Assembly (NCBI GenBank): GCA_947498415.1 | Contig: CANMKB010000005.1 | Location: 124,001-188,000, forward strand | Source of the DNA: an uncultured Paracoccaceae bacterium | Lineage (GTDB): Bacteria; Pseudomonadota; Alphaproteobacteria; Rhodobacterales; Rhodobacteraceae | Reading direction: 5' to 3' | Length of the DNA stretch: 64,000 nucleotides | Shown: positions 61,877-64,000 of the stretch, piece by piece | Layout of the letters: every line of letters begins with the position of its first letter | Numbering within the stretch: position 1 is the stretch's first letter | Made by a program: the position numbers and the translations under genes | The notes under the pieces: generated by a model | The model's input: only the letters and a program-made list of their open reading frames with translations | Databases searched by the model: none | What the model was told of the DNA's origin: nothing

Positions 61877-62227
61877 ATGGCGATCAAGCGCATCGTGCCC
61901 AATCTGGCCTGCAAAGATCCTCAGACCATGGCGTCTTTCTTTACAGAATTGTTTGGAATGGATCGTGTGATGGACATGGACTGGATCACAACCGTGAGCG
62001 CCGATGGTCAAGCCGCCATGCAAATTTCTGCGGCCACCGAAGGTGGGTCGGGCACAGCTGTGCCGAACCTATCCATCGAGGTTGATGATATCGAAGAGGT
62101 TTTGGCGCGTGCGCGGTCTATGAACGCGCCCATTCCTTATGGACCGGTGGATGAACCCTGGGGCGTTCGCCGATTTTACGTTGAAGCCCCTGAAGGGGTT
62201 CTTTTGAACATCTTGTGTCACGCATAA
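61877..62227 (+). CDS. VOC family protein inside the gcv operon
   Basis: A 116-residue vicinal-oxygen-chelate or bleomycin-resistance-like protein (PNLACKDPQTMASFFTELFGMDRVMDMDW ... VRRFYVEAPEGVLLNIL). Its substrate is unknown. The position between gcvH and gcvP, eight bases after gcvH and 30 before gcvP, suggests regulation by the same glycine riboswitch and perhaps a role near one-carbon or glyoxylate metabolism, which is inferred. Confidence 0.85.
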   Translation: MAIKRIVPNLACKDPQTMASFFTELFGMDRVMDMDWITTVSADGQAAMQISAATEGGSGTAVPNLSIEVDDIEEVLARARSMNAPIPYGPVDEPWGVRRFYVEAPEGVLLNILCHA

Positions 62228-62257
62228 GCGCTGACGTGCATGAAGGAGGCTCTGCCT

Positions 62258-64000
62258 GTGCCTTTTAAACCAACTGACTACCTGCCCTATGATTTTGCCA
62301 ATCGGCGCCATATTGGCCCTTCTCCTGCTGAAATGGATGAGATGCTGGCTGTTGTTGGGGCAAAAGACCTGGATGCGTTGATCGATGACACCTTGCCGAA
62401 ATCGATCCGTCAGAAAGAAGAACTTGATTTTGGCCGCCCCTATTCCGAGCGCGAATTGCTGCATCGGATGCGCGAAGTCGCCAAGAAAAACAAACTGATG
62501 AAAAGTCTGATTGGGCAGGGCTATCATGGCACTGTGACGCCTCCGGCGATCCAGCGAAACATCTTGGAAAATCCTGCTTGGTACACGGCCTATACGCCGT
62601 ATCAGCCCGAGATTTCCCAGGGGCGTCTCGAAGCGCTTTTGAATTTCCAAACCATGGTCAGCGATCTCACTGGTCTTGAGGTGGCAAACGCATCTTTGCT
62701 GGATGAATCCACCGCCTGCGCCGAAGCGATGACCATGGCGCAGCGCGTTTCAAAATCTAAGGCCAAGGCATTCTTTGTGGATCGTGATTGCCACCCGCAG
62801 AACATCGCTGTGGTGAAAACCCGCGCAGAACCGCTGGGCATCGAAGTAATCGTTGGCAATCCTGATAAACTAGAGGCCGACAAAGTCTTTGGCGCATTGT
62901 TCCAATACCCTGGCACGTATGGGCACGTGCGTGACTTTACGCCTGAGATCGAAAAGCTTCATGCAAATAAGGCAATCGCCGTTGTGGCGGCTGATCCGCT
63001 TTCGCTGACCTTGCTGAAAGAACCGGGTGACATGGGGGCCGACATCGCCGTTGGATCGACACAGCGTTTTGGAGTTCCGATGGGATATGGTGGCCCACAC
63101 GCGGCTTACATGGCCTGCAAAGATGCCTACAAACGTGCGATGCCCGGTCGTCTGGTTGGGGTGTCCGTCGACACCCACGGCAACCGTGCGTACCGCTTGT
63201 CGCTGCAAACCCGCGAACAGCATATTCGTCGCGAAAAGGCGACGTCGAATGTGTGTACGGCTCAGGCTTTGCTTGCGGTTATGGCGTCGATGTATGCGGT
63301 GTTCCATGGCCCTCAGGGTCTGAAGGCGATTGCACAGCGTATTCATCGTAAAACCGTTCGCTTGGCAAATGGTCTTGAGGAAAACGGCTTTAAGGTTGAT
63401 CCGAAGGTATTCTTTGACACGATCACCGTTGATGTGGGCCCGTTGCAAGCGGCGGTGCTGAAATCAGCGCGGGATGAAGGCATCAACCTGCGCAGCGTCG
63501 GGGAATTCCGCGTTGGGATTTCGATTGACGAAACCACACGCCCCGAAACGATCGAAGCGGTCTGGCGGGCCTTTGGTATTGTGCGTGCGGATGATGACTT
63601 TTCCGCAGAGTACCGCGTGCCGGAAAATATGCACCGTCGGTCCGATTATCTGACTCACCCGATTTTCCACATGAACCGCGCAGAAACCGAAATGATGCGC
63701 TATATGCGCCGTTTGGCAGACCGTGATCTGGCACTGGATCGTGCCATGATCCCGCTGGGGTCCTGTACGATGAAGCTTAACGCGGCGGCAGAAATGATGC
63801 CGATCAGCTGGCCTGAGTTTGCCCATATGCACCCGTTTGCCCCGGTCGATCAGGCCGCGGGCTATACCGAAATGGTCACGGATCTTTCGGAAAAGCTGTG
63901 TGACATTACTGGATATGACGCGATTTCAATGCAGCCAAACTCGGGTGCCCAAGGTGAATATGCGGGCTTGTTGACCATTGCGGCCTATCACCGATCCAAC
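62258..64000 (+). CDS. gcvP: glycine dehydrogenase (decarboxylating), P protein, 3' end outside window
   Basis: The first 581 codons of a protein usually near 950 residues, open to the window edge. It begins [30 protein letters not shown] and includes the [46 protein letters not shown] region and [24 protein letters not shown]. The pyridoxal-phosphate lysine lies beyond the edge. The GTG at 62258 follows GGAGG by eight bases. An in-frame ATG at 62240 would place that site inside the gene. It decarboxylates glycine and loads the H protein. Confidence 0.95.
   Translation, partial: MPFKPTDYLPYDFANRRHIGPSPAEMDEMLAVVGAKDLDALIDDTLPKSIRQKEELDFGRPYSERELLHRMREVAKKNKLMKSLIGQGYHGTVTPPAIQRNILENPAWYTAYTPYQPEISQGRLEALLNFQTMVSDLTGLEVANASLLDESTACAEAMTMAQRVSKSKAKAFFVDRDCHPQNIAVVKTRAEPLGIEVIVGNPDKLEADKVFGALFQYPGTYGHVRDFTPEIEKLHANKAIAVVAADPLSLTLLKEPGDMGADIAVGSTQRFGVPMGYGGPHAAYMACKDAYKRAMPGRLVGVSVDTHGNRAYRLSLQTREQHIRREKATSNVCTAQALLAVMASMYAVFHGPQGLKAIAQRIHRKTVRLANGLEENGFKVDPKVFFDTITVDVGPLQAAVLKSARDEGINLRSVGEFRVGISIDETTRPETIEAVWRAFGIVRADDDFSAEYRVPENMHRRSDYLTHPIFHMNRAETEMMRYMRRLADRDLALDRAMIPLGSCTMKLNAAAEMMPISWPEFAHMHPFAPVDQAAGYTEMVTDLSEKLCDITGYDAISMQPNSGAQGEYAGLLTIAAYHRSN

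Overview
The window is a stretch of core chromosome from an alphaproteobacterium, almost certainly a member of the Roseobacter group (Rhodobacteraceae). The evidence is gene content and order: an RpoH2-type sigma factor with a TGATCC-N18-TAATA promoter, a TIGR02186/TSUP pair, a membrane-anchored MoeB-like protein, a CtrA-like site before comM, the mreB-mreC-mreD-mrdA-rodA cluster, and gcvT-gcvH-gcvP behind a tandem glycine riboswitch. GC content looks mid-50s by eye. I see no rRNA, tRNA, CRISPR array, transposase, integrase or prophage gene. The gene called last, gcvP, runs off the right edge.

Layout. 1-4.3 kb: small conserved protein, RecD-like helicase, SDR oxidoreductase, then (minus) a TSUP exporter and its TIGR02186 partner. 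4.3-9.2 kb (minus): complete BMP-type ABC importer with an internal terminator-like hairpin after the binding-protein gene. 9.2-12.7 kb (minus): rimI, tsaB, a NifU-like protein, a universal stress protein and trpS. 12.7-19 kb: a rhomboid-fold protein lacking its catalytic residues (plus), then murJ, glnD and an LpoA-like lipoprotein (minus). 19-21.4 kb (plus): rsmI, yraN, gshB. 21.4-24.8 kb (minus): comM, a glutathione transferase, a histidine phosphatase and cobP. 24.8-30.6 kb (plus): rpoH2, coaBC, dut, a MoeB/ThiF-like protein and an M3 peptidase. 30.7-36.2 kb (minus): KpsE-like and KpsT-like capsule export genes, nhaA, a YraQ/ArsP-type permease and its ArsR regulator. 36.3-39.9 kb: uracil-DNA glycosylase and SseB-like genes, ghrA-like and VOC genes, and a LysR regulator. 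39.9-45.6 kb (minus): the rod-shape cluster. 45.8-48.5 kb (plus): rlmJ and ggt. 48.6-50.7 kb (minus): a leucine leader peptide, a cupin gene and leuA. 50.8-59.5 kb: a MORN-repeat protein, nadE, a flavodoxin-like protein, an MBL-fold protein, a DUF1801 protein, gltX, a MATE exporter and a gamma-glutamylcyclotransferase-like protein. 59.6-64 kb (plus): an Rrf2/NsrR-like regulator, the glycine riboswitch, gcvT, gcvH, a VOC protein and gcvP.

Most interesting signals. (1) An unlisted 28-codon reading frame at 50623-50709 ends in a leucine-rich run, mostly CTA and CTC codons. Two interlocking hairpins follow it, ahead of cupin-leuA. It looks like a ribosome-mediated leucine attenuator, perhaps read from a leaderless mRNA. 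(2) A strong match to the RpoE (singlet-oxygen) promoter lies before rpoH2. (3) The rhomboid at 12758-13444 lacks both catalytic residues. (4) A hairpin plus a 22-base conserved tail occurs at the 3' ends of two unrelated plus-strand genes. (5) A secreted protein carries about 18 MORN repeats that mostly alternate in type. (6) A VOC gene sits inside the glycine cleavage operon. (7) Several palindromes look like operators, before the BMP transporter, arsR, ggt, comM and mreB.

Start codons were moved from the longest possible frame wherever a Shine-Dalgarno site or family N-terminus supported it. Statements about families come from memory; no database search was run.
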